A DNA stretch of 64,000 bases. Source: Dyella sp. OK004 (GTDB lineage Bacteria > Pseudomonadota > Gammaproteobacteria > Xanthomonadales > Rhodanobacteraceae). The stretch covers positions 143,469 to 207,468 of the forward strand of contig NZ_FOZI01000001.1 in NCBI RefSeq assembly GCF_900114495.1. Reading direction: 5' to 3'. The notes beneath the pieces are model-generated. The model was not told where the DNA came from, did not search any database, and saw only the letters and a list, made by a program, of their open reading frames with translations. A program made the translations under genes and the position numbers. Below, piece after piece: positions 1 to 7,416 of this stretch; the stretch's first letter is position 1; the number at the start of each line of letters is the position of its first letter.

Positions 1-110
1 CGAGCGACAACGCCACTGGATTCCGGCCTTCGCCGGAATGACGAAGTAGGGAGCGGTGTGCCGAGCACCCGCCCCTCACCCCAACCCTCTCCCCGAAGGG
101 GAGAGGGAGA
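1..110 (+). repeat. 3' part of modular intergenic repeat
   Basis: Begins inside the repeat at the window edge. It holds module ii (a TTCCGG-CCTTCG-CCGGAA hairpin flanked by CACTGGA and ATGACGAAGTAGG) and module iii (CTCTCCCC-GAA-GGGGAGAG hairpin). It is nearly identical to 17546-17655. It lies just downstream of the fleQ stop, so the last hairpin may help end transcription. Confidence 0.8.
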
Positions 111-116
111 AAAACG

Positions 117-1574
117 TCAGGGCACCTGCAACCCCGTCTGCAACCCATACTTCCGCAACTTCTCCACCAACGTCGTCCGCTGCATCCGCAGCAACTTCGC
201 CGCATGCGCCACCACACCACCGGTCGCGTCGAGCGCCTGACGGATCAACCCCACCTCGATATCCGAAAGGTGATCCTTAAGATCCAACCCACCCTCCGGC
301 AAGATCGCAGTAGCTTCGCTCGCCATCGCCGGCGCAACCACCGGCGAACGCCCTTCCATCAAGGCGAGCAGCGCCGCACCCGTCACTTCTTCGCCGGCAG
401 GAATGCCGCGATATTTTTCCGGCAGATCGCTGGCGCGCACTTCGCAGGAGGGATAGAGAATCGCCATGCGCTCGACCAAGTTGCACAGCTCGCGCACATT
501 GCCCGGCCACGTGTGGCTACGCAGTGCGTTCATCGCGCTGGCGCTGAAACGCACGCCGCTCAAGCCGCGGCGCAACAGGCGCTGGTTGAATTCGCCGATC
601 AGCTCGGGCATGTCTTCGAGGTGCTCGCGCAGCGGCGGCATCTCCAGCGGGAACACGCTGAGTCGGTAGTACAGGTCTTCGCGGAAGCCGCCATCGGCGA
701 TGGCCTGTTCCAGATTGCGATGCGTGGCAGCGATGATGCGCACGTCGCAGCGCTGGGTGCGGTTGCCGCCGACGCGCTCGAACACGCGCTCTTGCAGCAC
801 ACGCAGCAGCTTGACCTGCATCGGCAGGCTCATGTCGCCGATTTCGTCGAGGAACAGCGTGCCGCCTTCGGCCAGTTCGAAGCGGCCTTTGCGCGAGCTG
901 ATCGCGCCGGTGAAGGCGCCTTTCTCGTGGCCGAACAGTTCGCTTTCCAGCAACTCGGCGGGAATCGCGCCGCAGTTGATCGCGATAAACGGTTTGTCGC
1001 GACGCTGCGAATTTTCATGGATGGCGCGCGCCACCATTTCCTTGCCGGTGCCGGATTCGCCGAGCACCAGCACGTTGGAATCGAACGGCGCGACCTGACG
1101 GATCAGGGCATTCACCCGACCCAGCGCCGCGGAAGCGCCCACGAGGCGATGCAGCGCGGACGGTCCGGCAGCGCTCTTGCTGGCAGCCGCACGCGACGGC
1201 GCGGCGAAGCGGCGCAGCGCATCCATCAACGGCTCGTAGCGCAGCGGAAAACTGATTAACTCCACCGGGCGCGAACGCGAACCGGGCAGCGCGCCGGGCA
1301 ACTGCGCGGCGAGCGGCGAGTCAGCCGCGACCAGCAGCGGCAGATGCAAGGCTTGCTCGCCTAGCGTGTCGAGCTGACGCTGGAAATCGTCGAGGTCCAC
1401 CACGTCACCGATATAGACCGCGCACCAGTCACGCTTGCCGCTGTCGGCGGGCGCCACGTGCCCGTCCTGATGCGGCCGATAACCCAGAAACTGCAGTGCC
1501 GATTTGACGGTTTCCGCCCGGACGGCATCCGCTTCGATGACCAGTACGTCGATGTCTTGGACTTCGTTATGCAC
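117..1574 (-). CDS. fleQ: FleQ-type sigma-54-dependent flagellar master activator
   Basis: 485 aa, full length for the family. Residues 1-125 form a receiver-like FleQ domain. The AAA+ domain has Walker A GESGTGKE (172-179), the sigma-54-contacting GAFTGA loop (219-224) and Walker B LFLDEI (240-245). A Fis-type helix-turn-helix lies at the C-terminus (about 435-480). Such proteins activate RpoN-dependent flagellar class II genes and in pseudomonads respond to c-di-GMP. It is the last gene of the minus-strand flagellar run, after the PilZ-like gene. Two good -24/-12 promoters in the window (before flgB and before the chemoreceptor gene) are its likely targets. I do not see rpoN or a CheY-like vemR beside it, unlike the Xanthomonas order as I remember it. 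The start ATG at 1574 fits the domain boundary. Confidence 0.93.
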   Translation of the reverse strand: MHNEVQDIDVLVIEADAVRAETVKSALQFLGYRPHQDGHVAPADSGKRDWCAVYIGDVVDLDDFQRQLDTLGEQALHLPLLVAADSPLAAQLPGALPGSRSRPVELISFPLRYEPLMDALRRFAAPSRAAASKSAAGPSALHRLVGASAALGRVNALIRQVAPFDSNVLVLGESGTGKEMVARAIHENSQRRDKPFIAINCGAIPAELLESELFGHEKGAFTGAISSRKGRFELAEGGTLFLDEIGDMSLPMQVKLLRVLQERVFERVGGNRTQRCDVRIIAATHRNLEQAIADGGFREDLYYRLSVFPLEMPPLREHLEDMPELIGEFNQRLLRRGLSGVRFSASAMNALRSHTWPGNVRELCNLVERMAILYPSCEVRASDLPEKYRGIPAGEEVTGAALLALMEGRSPVVAPAMASEATAILPEGGLDLKDHLSDIEVGLIRQALDATGGVVAHAAKLLRMQRTTLVEKLRKYGLQTGLQVP

Positions 1575-1826
1575 AACAACCCCCTGCTATGGCGTGTGCC
1601 CGGATTTCCCTACCGGGTCACTCTCGCGTATCGCGTCAACGCTTCGTCGCTGACGTCGTGTGGCGTAACGCAAGATCGAGGCCAATGAGGTGTCGACGAA
1701 ACGACAGTACCGGGGGGCAGGGTCGGTTTTCCGTCCCCTCGCGTCGACGAAAAGCGTGCATTCGACGTCGACAGGCTGCCGCAAGCTCTTGAGCGACGGG
1801 GGTTAAATGAACCAGAGCTGACGAGC

Positions 1827-1841
1827 GCCAGATCTGTGCCA
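1827..1841 (-). promoter_or_regulatory. Candidate sigma-54 promoter upstream of fleQ
   Basis: Read on the minus strand: TGGCAC-AGATC-TGGC, with GG and GC exactly 10 nt apart and a perfect -24 box. The -12 box deviates (TGGC rather than TTGC). It lies about 250 nt before the fleQ start in a 362-bp gap (1575-1936) in which I see no gene. A vegetative promoter is equally possible. Confidence 0.35.
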
Positions 1842-1936
1842 GTGCACAGGACAACTGTCGGCTGCGTCAAAAACCAAACGAACTGGCGTCCCGTTTTGTG
1901 AGGACGGTCACATTCGAAAAACGACGCCAATCACGC

Positions 1937-2494
1937 CTACGAAGTGTGCCCCTGACGGGTGACTGCCACTCTGCGTCGGTGTTGACGAAAAACCATACGT
2001 TCCAGCCCTTCGCGCAGGGCGTCGGCGATGGTTTCGAATAAAACGAACTGGCTGCCGTCATCAAAACGGCGCTGTACGCGCGCCGGCAATTCCAGCGGCA
2101 GGCTGGGGCAGGCGTCAAAACGGAGGCGCAGCAATAAAGCGTCACCGGCCACCGCCAGCGCGGGCGGCAGCACGGCGCCCATGGCGTTGAAACGCAGGGC
2201 GTGGCGCGGCCGTACCAGCGCGTCTGGTACCAGCACGTGGTTGATGATGTGGATCAGCGCGGTGAGCTTGGCGTCCATTCGCGCCACTTCCTGCATCAGC
2301 GGGCTGTCGTCGTCGGGGGGCTCGGCGCGGCGCTCTTCCAACACCGCCATCATGGTCAGCGCGGAGAGGTTGCGCTCGGCATAGCCGGTGGCGGTGCGCT
2401 CGTCCAGCGGCAGCACCAGCGGCTCGGCCTCGGCCAGCCAGTCGCCTTCGCAGGCCAGCAGTTGTTGGAATTCGTCCCAAACGTTGATGTTCAT
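1937..2494 (-). CDS. Atypical PilZ-like domain protein in flagellar cluster
   Basis: 185 aa from the ATG at 2494, which begins MNINVWDEF. An upstream in-frame extension runs into repeat DNA and was not used. The N-terminal half is acidic and helical. The C-terminal half has beta-strand-like runs and ends in a basic tail (RQHRRR). The segment RPRHALRFNAMGA resembles the PilZ strand with an N-x-x-x-G pattern, but I do not see the canonical RxxxR plus (D/N)xSxxG pair, so c-di-GMP binding cannot be assumed. A PilZ gene between the fliD-fliS-fliT set and fleQ is, to my recollection, a recurring arrangement in xanthomonads. The likely role is a c-di-GMP-related or structural adaptor acting on flagellar output or FleQ. 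The family call is moderate. Confidence 0.6.
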   Translation of the reverse strand: MNINVWDEFQQLLACEGDWLAEAEPLVLPLDERTATGYAERNLSALTMMAVLEERRAEPPDDDSPLMQEVARMDAKLTALIHIINHVLVPDALVRPRHALRFNAMGAVLPPALAVAGDALLLRLRFDACPSLPLELPARVQRRFDDGSQFVLFETIADALREGLERMVFRQHRRRVAVTRQGHTS

Positions 2495-2520
2495 ATGTGT
2501 TGCCGCCCCCGACCTCGCAT

Positions 2521-2632
2521 TTCTTGTGGGGCTTGACCCCACCCCAACCCTCCCCTGCTGCACGCAGAGGAGGGAGTAACCATTCTCCTCCCCCTGCTCG
2601 CAGGGGGAGGTTGGGAGGGGGTTGCTCTTGCG
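2521..2632. repeat. GC-rich stem-loop repeats (CCCTCCCC...GGGGAGGG type)
   Basis: Two adjacent hairpins: CCCTCCCCTGCTG-CACGCAGAGGAGGG and CTCCCCCTGCTCG-CAGGGGGAGG. Related copies sit at 17186-17310 and 22183-22222. They fill the gap between fliT and the PilZ-like gene and could attenuate transcription between them. Confidence 0.7.
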
Positions 2633-2638
2633 AACGAC

Positions 2639-2923
2639 TCAGTTATGCGAGTAAGCCGCGATCGCCTGTGACCGCCCCTTCGCCTGTTGCCACTCCAGCG
2701 CCACTTTATCGCGTGCGCGCGCTACTTCCTCGCACAACTCGCGATTGCAGTCGATCAGGGTGCGCAGCGTGGCTTCGTCGCGTTCGCCGGACTGGAAGGC
2801 TTGTGCCAGCAGATCCTCGCGTTGCTGCTCCAGCTGTGCGAAATCGTCCCAGTCCGCCCTAGCGGCCGTTTCCAGCATGGACTGGCTGAGCGAGACAGCG
2901 CGTTCGAGCGGCGTCGCGGTCAT
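2639..2923 (-). CDS. fliT: FliT-like flagellar chaperone
   Basis: 94 aa, small and strongly helical, rich in Glu, Gln, Ala and Leu, typical of FliT-type export chaperones of the filament cap protein FliD. Identification rests on size, helical composition and position: its start overlaps the fliS stop by 4 nt, directly downstream of fliD-fliS. The sequence itself is weakly conserved, as is usual for this family. It probably acts in the cytoplasm, binding the FliD C-terminus and delivering it to the export gate. Confidence 0.75.
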   Translation of the reverse strand: MTATPLERAVSLSQSMLETAARADWDDFAQLEQQREDLLAQAFQSGERDEATLRTLIDCNRELCEEVARARDKVALEWQQAKGRSQAIAAYSHN

Positions 2924-3336
2924 GTAGCGTCCTGCGCCGGCTGCGGCCGGCGCGCATCGAGCGGGATCATGGCCCAGCTGTTGCGCAGTTGCTGTAGCAG
3001 GCCGGTGACTTCGTCGAGCACACGGGGGTCGTTATGCAGGCTAGCGTGCAGCAGGCGGCGGCCCATGTAGTCGTAGAGTGCGTTGAGCTGGGGCACCAGC
3101 GGGGTCTCGACCTTGGGGTCGAGGCTGCCCTGGAGCTCGCCGATGATATCGATGCAGCGGGAGATCAGCTCGCCCTTGGCGGCCACTTCGCCGCGCACCA
3201 TGTGGCCGCGCGCCTTGACCAGGCGCTCGATGGCGCCGTCCATCAGCATGGTGATCAGGCCATGCGCATCGGCTGTTTCCACTGAACCGTGCGACCGCAC
3301 CTGCTGGTACGCGCCAGCGCCGTATCCGAATGCCAT
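2920..3336 (-). CDS. fliS: Flagellin export chaperone FliS
   Basis: 138 aa, standard length. The N-terminal AYQQV, the DAHGLITMLMDGAIERLVKA-type helix and the later YDYMGRRLLHA segment are FliS hallmarks. FliS binds the C-terminal D0 region of flagellin in the cytoplasm and prevents premature polymerisation before export. It sits 15 nt after fliD and overlaps fliT by 4 nt, so fliD-fliS-fliT are probably cotranscribed and coupled. Confidence 0.93.
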   Translation of the reverse strand: MAFGYGAGAYQQVRSHGSVETADAHGLITMLMDGAIERLVKARGHMVRGEVAAKGELISRCIDIIGELQGSLDPKVETPLVPQLNALYDYMGRRLLHASLHNDPRVLDEVTGLLQQLRNSWAMIPLDARRPQPAQDAT

Positions 3337-3351
3337 TGCGTATTCCCTCGC

Positions 3352-4749
3352 TTACTTCTTGCTGTTGTTCAGCGCGTCGAACTGCTGCGTCAGGTAACTG
3401 CTGGTGCTGTTGAGCTTGGTGAGCATGGTGTCCAGCGCGGTGAACTGTTTGGTGTAGCGCGTGGTGAGATCGCTCATGTCGCTGTTCAGCGCATCCTGCC
3501 GCACACCGAGGTCCTTCAACTGCTGGTTGAGGTTGTTGGTACGCGTGGAAAGAATGCCGGTGCTGCCGATCCAATCGTTGAGCGGGCTGGTGAGCTTGGT
3601 CGCCATGCCGCTGGTGCCGGCGAAAATCGCATTCAACTGACTGCCGCCGTCGCTGAGCGAGCTGGTGAGCTGGCCGCTGTCGAGCTTCAGCGTTCCGTCG
3701 ACCTGCAAAGTGATGCCGACCGAGCTCAGCATCGCGCCGTTACCGCCCGGCCCACTCATGATCGAGGACAGTGTGCCCTTGATGCTATTAAGGGTCGCAT
3801 CGCCAATCAGCGGACCGGTGCTGGCACCGCTGCTGTCGTACTTGGTCAGGGCCTGATAGGTGCTGACGAAATTGTTATAGGCCGTCACCAGGCCGGTCAC
3901 CGCCGCATTGGCGGTGGAGGTATCGCTGTTCACCGTCAGCGTGGCGCTGCCCTGCTTCCACAGATTCAGCGTGATGCCGTCAATAGCATTGTTGACCGAA
4001 TTGGTGGGACTGCTCGCAGCCATACCGTCGATGGTGAACTTGGCATCCTGCGCGGCGGTGGTCACCTTCAGGCCATTGGTGGTGGACGCAGGATCGTAGT
4101 TGAGCGCGGCCAGGCCACCATCGCCACCGCTGCTGGTGACTTTGAACGCGTTGGCAACACCGGTGGCGTTGCTGCTGAGTACCAGGTGCGCGCCATCGGT
4201 GCCGGTGACAATGGTCGCCGTAACACCTGGGTTGCTGCTGGATTTGTTGATCGCATCGCGGATACCCGCGAGCGAGGAATCAGTGCTGTCCAGATTCAGC
4301 TGCATCTGCTTGCTGCCCACCGAGATGGTGAGCGTGCCGGTGCCGACCGTGCTGGTGCTGCTGGCGAAAGCGCCGGAGGACAGCTTCTGCGCCGTCGCGA
4401 GCTGAGTGACATTGAGATTGTAGGTGCCGTTGACCGCCGCCGAGGTGGTGCTGACGCTGAATACGCTGGCATCGCTGGTTGCGGCCCGACGGGTAGCGAA
4501 TGCGGAGCCATCGCTCAGGCTGGAAAGCGCCGTCTGCAGCGCGGAGAGCGCCGAACTGACCTGGCCCAGCGCGGAAATCTGCGACTTGGCCGTGGTGGTC
4601 TGGGTATCGATCTGGGACTGCAGCGGTTTCTTCTTGGCCGCCACCAGCTGGCTGACCAGGCCGTTCACGTCCAATCCCGATCCGACGCCAGCCGCGGTGA
4701 GCGGGCCGCCTGTGGAAGATGTCGAGGAAGTGGTGATCGCCATGGTCAA
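3352..4749 (-). CDS. fliD: Flagellar filament cap protein FliD (HAP2)
   Basis: 465 aa. The N-terminal GVGSGLDVNGLVSQLVAA segment (about 20-37) is the FliD_N signature, and the C-terminal part has the FliD_C coiled-coil pattern ending in a helix with QFDALNN. The middle is Ser/Thr/Gly-rich and variable. FliD forms the cap at the growing filament tip and folds exported flagellin into place. It lies 54 nt downstream of fliC, separated by a strong stem-loop, so it may be transcribed by read-through or from a separate weak promoter. Confidence 0.95.
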   Translation of the reverse strand: MTMAITTSSTSSTGGPLTAAGVGSGLDVNGLVSQLVAAKKKPLQSQIDTQTTTAKSQISALGQVSSALSALQTALSSLSDGSAFATRRAATSDASVFSVSTTSAAVNGTYNLNVTQLATAQKLSSGAFASSTSTVGTGTLTISVGSKQMQLNLDSTDSSLAGIRDAINKSSSNPGVTATIVTGTDGAHLVLSSNATGVANAFKVTSSGGDGGLAALNYDPASTTNGLKVTTAAQDAKFTIDGMAASSPTNSVNNAIDGITLNLWKQGSATLTVNSDTSTANAAVTGLVTAYNNFVSTYQALTKYDSSGASTGPLIGDATLNSIKGTLSSIMSGPGGNGAMLSSVGITLQVDGTLKLDSGQLTSSLSDGGSQLNAIFAGTSGMATKLTSPLNDWIGSTGILSTRTNNLNQQLKDLGVRQDALNSDMSDLTTRYTKQFTALDTMLTKLNSTSSYLTQQFDALNNSKK

Positions 4750-4767
4750 AAGAATCCTTGGTAAAGG

Positions 4768-4794
4768 AACGGCCGCGCACTAGGCGCGGCCGTT
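4768..4794 (-). terminator. Stem-loop between fliC and fliD
   Basis: Perfect 11-bp arms AACGGCCGCGC and GCGCGGCCGTT around a short loop, just after the fliC stop on the minus strand. There is no U-tract, so it is better read as an attenuator or mRNA-stabilising hairpin that could set a high fliC to low fliD ratio than as a full intrinsic terminator. Confidence 0.5.
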
Positions 4795-4803
4795 CGCGGG
4801 GAG

Positions 4804-5940
4804 TTACTGCAGGAGCTTGAGCACGCTCTGCTGGCTGGAGTTGGCCTGGGCCAGTACCGACACGCCGGCCTGCTGCAGGATGTTCGCCTTGGACATGTTC
4901 GCGGTCTCCGCGGCGAAGTCGGCGTCCTGGATCTGGCTGCGCGACGAGTCGAGGTTCTGCGAAATGGTCTGCAGGTTGGAGATGGTGGACTGGAAGCGGT
5001 TCTGCACAGCACCCAGGTTCGAACGCAGGTCGCTCACCGCCTGCAGGGCGGAGTCGACGCGGCGGATAGCATCGTTGGCGCCAGCCACCGAGGTGACCGA
5101 AGCGTCCGACAGGTGCTTGGCGTCGAGAGCATGGGTGGCCTTGTCAGTCGCGGCGAAGCCGAGAGCCGTGGCACCAGAAGCGTCCACGTCGGCACCGAAG
5201 GCTTGGATGGAGATCTTGCCAGTGGCGTCGGCGGAGGCCTGCGCATCCACGCCCTGATCCTTGAAGCCGGCGTTCAACGCATTCGTCACGTCACTGGCGG
5301 TGTTGAACACCGTGCCGCTCTTCAGCGTGATGTCGGAGGTGCCGATCTTCACGGTCTGGTCGGCAGCGAGGGTCAGCGGGTAGGTCGGGGCTGCACCGCT
5401 GGCGGAGACCGCGGCGGTATCAACCTGGCCGACCTGGTTCGTCTTCATGCCGACGCTGAAGTTGACGCTGATGGTCTCGCCGACATTGGCGCCGACCTGA
5501 AAAGCCACCGAACCGGCGCTGCCATCCAGCACCTTGGTGCCGTTGAAGTTGGTCTGCTGGGCGATACGGGTCACTTCAGCCAGACGCTGCTGCACTTCCT
5601 TGTCCAGCGCACCGCGGTCGGTGGTGGAGTTGGAGCCGGTGGCCGACTGCACGGCCAGTTCGCGGATGCGCTGCAGGTTGTTGGTGACCTCGTCCAGCGC
5701 GGATTCGGTGGTCTGCGCCATCGAGATGCCGTCGTTGGCGTTGCGCACTGCCTGGTTCAGGCCGTTGATCTGGGTGGTGAAGCGGGTGGAGATAGCGAGG
5801 CCAGCCGCATCGTCCTTCGCGCTGTTGATGCGCATACCGGAGGACAGACGCGCAATAGCCGTAGCCAGACTGCCCTGCGTCTTCGACAGGTTGTTCTGTG
5901 CGTTCAGCGAGCTGATGTTGGTGGTGACGCTCATGACCAT
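4804..5940 (-). CDS. fliC: Flagellin
   Basis: 378 aa. The conserved N-terminal D0/D1 region (SSLNAQNNL, AIARLSSGMRINSAKDDAAGLAI-type helix) and C-terminal D1/D0 region (LGAVQNRFQS, ending SVLKLLQ) flank a short variable D2/D3 centre (about 180-275). Polymerises outside the cell as the filament. The start is taken at the first of two near ATGs (5940 and 5934) because GGAG lies 8 nt before it. A sigma-28 promoter is found about 90 nt upstream. It is the only flagellin gene in the window and lies between flgL and fliD. Confidence 0.95.
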   Translation of the reverse strand: MVMSVTTNISSLNAQNNLSKTQGSLATAIARLSSGMRINSAKDDAAGLAISTRFTTQINGLNQAVRNANDGISMAQTTESALDEVTNNLQRIRELAVQSATGSNSTTDRGALDKEVQQRLAEVTRIAQQTNFNGTKVLDGSAGSVAFQVGANVGETISVNFSVGMKTNQVGQVDTAAVSASGAAPTYPLTLAADQTVKIGTSDITLKSGTVFNTASDVTNALNAGFKDQGVDAQASADATGKISIQAFGADVDASGATALGFAATDKATHALDAKHLSDASVTSVAGANDAIRRVDSALQAVSDLRSNLGAVQNRFQSTISNLQTISQNLDSSRSQIQDADFAAETANMSKANILQQAGVSVLAQANSSQQSVLKLLQ

Positions 5941-6032
5941 GGGATTTACTCCGTTTCGGATCTCGAAGCCGACATTGGCCGGCGGTGGATGTCAGCGGGA
6001 ATTCCTGCTGGAACATCGCCGCCTCAGTGACT

Positions 6033-6059
6033 GTTTCGACCCTTCATGCGGAAACTTGA
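6033..6059 (-). promoter_or_regulatory. Sigma-28 (FliA) promoter of fliC
   Basis: Minus strand TCAAGTTT-N11-GTCGAAAC against the consensus TAAAGTTT-N11-GCCGATAA: 7 of 8 in the -35, 5 of 8 in the -10, exact 11-nt spacing. Predicted start near 6026 gives a leader of about 85 nt. Consistent with class III control of flagellin through FlgM/FliA. Confidence 0.72.
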
Positions 6060-6123
6060 ATGCCCTTGATTAAATGTTTTAGTGATGTCATGCGCATAAC
6101 GATCCAGTAAAGGCTTCCCCGTT

Positions 6124-6203
6124 CGTCATCCCGGCGAAAGCCGGGATCCAGTGCCTTTAACGCCTTAACAAGGCGCTGGATCCCGGCTTTCGCCGGGATG
6201 ACG
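6124..6203. repeat. Perfect 28-bp inverted repeat between flgL and fliC
   Basis: Arms begin CGTCATCCCGGCGAAAGC at 6124 and end GCTTTCGCCGGGATGACG at 6203, with an inner CGCCTT/AAGGCG hairpin. The arm resembles module ii of the larger intergenic repeat (GGATTCCGGCCTTCGCCGGAATGACG). It begins 12 nt after the flgL stop (downstream on the minus strand) and could insulate fliC from flg read-through. The rest of 5941-6214 holds only the fliC promoter and leader. Confidence 0.85.
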
Positions 6204-6214
6204 AGCGAAAGGCT

Positions 6215-7405
6215 TTACCGCAAGTAATCAAACAGCGTGGAACTCTGCACCTTCGTGTACGTCATCTGCGCAGCCTGCAACGCGGTGTTCTGCAAATTCA
6301 ATTTGCTGATGGCGTCGTAGTAATCCAGGTCCTGCACATCGGATAGCGAGCTCTGGTATTGCAACGAGAGATCACCGTTGAGCGACTGCTGCTGGTCCAG
6401 CGCATTCATGCGGCCGCCGATGGCGGCACGTGTCTGCGTGATGGTGCCCATCGCCTGGTCAAGGTTGGAGAACTGCTGGTTGAGCGTGTTCTGCATCGCC
6501 GTGCCACCGCCGGTGGTCTGCAGCGCACTGATGATGTTGCCCAGCGTGGTGAAGATGTCCTGCTGGCCGGACGGCGCCACGCTGAAACTATCGCCCGCCG
6601 CCGGCGTACCGGTGATACCGATCTGCACGCCGCGGAACGCGACGACCGAATTGCCGTCGCTGGCATAGCTGCCGGTGCTCACCACATTGTTGCCGGCGTC
6701 GCGCACTTCATACGCATTGGGCGCGGTGAACTTGATGCTGTAGGTACCGTTATCCCATTGCGTGCGATCAGTCACGCTGATGCTGCCGCTCACGCCGCTA
6801 CCGGTATTGCCCGCTGCGGCGGAGACCTGGAAGGTGCCGTTGCCGGTCGGGATGTTCATGAACACCGCGCTGCCCGGGTCACCCGTCGCCACCTGCATGC
6901 CGGGACCGGCCGCGACCATGCGCTGACCGTTGTCGCCCTGGTAGTTCACCGCCCCACCCTGCATGGAGAACGGCTGCGCACCGGTCTGGTTGCCGGCGAA
7001 CAGATAGTCGCCATTGCCGTCCTTGCCATTGGCCAGCCCCATCAACTGCTGGCGGATCTGGGTCAGCTCGGCGGCGATATCACCACGCGTCTGGTCGGTC
7101 TGCGAACCGGTAATGCCCTGCAGCACCAGCGTGCGCACGCGGTTCAGCGCATCGGTGGAGGTGGATAGCGCCTGATCCTCGATGCCAAGGCGCGCGTTCG
7201 CGCTGCTGATGTTGCGCTGATACTGCGCGACGTCGGCCGTCATGTGACTCAGCTCCAGCGCGCGAGCGGCACCCACCGGATCGTCCGAAGGCTGATTGAT
7301 GCGCTTGCCACTGTTGAGGCGATTCTGCAGATCGGCAAGGCTCGACTGCCCGTCCATCATGCTGTTGACTGACTGCTGGGCCATCCAGCTGGTAGAAACT
7401 CTCAT
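6215..7405 (-). CDS. flgL: Hook-filament junction protein FlgL (HAP3)
   Basis: 396 aa. The N-terminal VSTSWMAQQSV, LNSGKRINQPSDDPVGA segment and flagellin-like C-terminus (ALQAAQMTYTKVQSSTLFDYLR in pieces) are diagnostic. With FlgK it joins hook and filament. The central domain has a G-N-T-G-S-G-V...I-S-V-T-D stretch followed by GTPAAGDSF that recurs in the FlgK neighbour. The gene starts 11 nt after the flgK stop, so the two are clearly cotranscribed. Confidence 0.94.
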   Translation of the reverse strand: MRVSTSWMAQQSVNSMMDGQSSLADLQNRLNSGKRINQPSDDPVGAARALELSHMTADVAQYQRNISSANARLGIEDQALSTSTDALNRVRTLVLQGITGSQTDQTRGDIAAELTQIRQQLMGLANGKDGNGDYLFAGNQTGAQPFSMQGGAVNYQGDNGQRMVAAGPGMQVATGDPGSAVFMNIPTGNGTFQVSAAAGNTGSGVSGSISVTDRTQWDNGTYSIKFTAPNAYEVRDAGNNVVSTGSYASDGNSVVAFRGVQIGITGTPAAGDSFSVAPSGQQDIFTTLGNIISALQTTGGGTAMQNTLNQQFSNLDQAMGTITQTRAAIGGRMNALDQQQSLNGDLSLQYQSSLSDVQDLDYYDAISKLNLQNTALQAAQMTYTKVQSSTLFDYLR

Positions 7406-7416
7406 CGCTACGCTCC

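Noticed and set aside
3289-4764. 491-codon plus-strand frame opposite fliD, and similar antisense frames over fliC, flgK, flgE, betT and mutY
   Set aside because: All lie exactly opposite genes with clear family motifs and lack their own ribosome-binding sites and domains.
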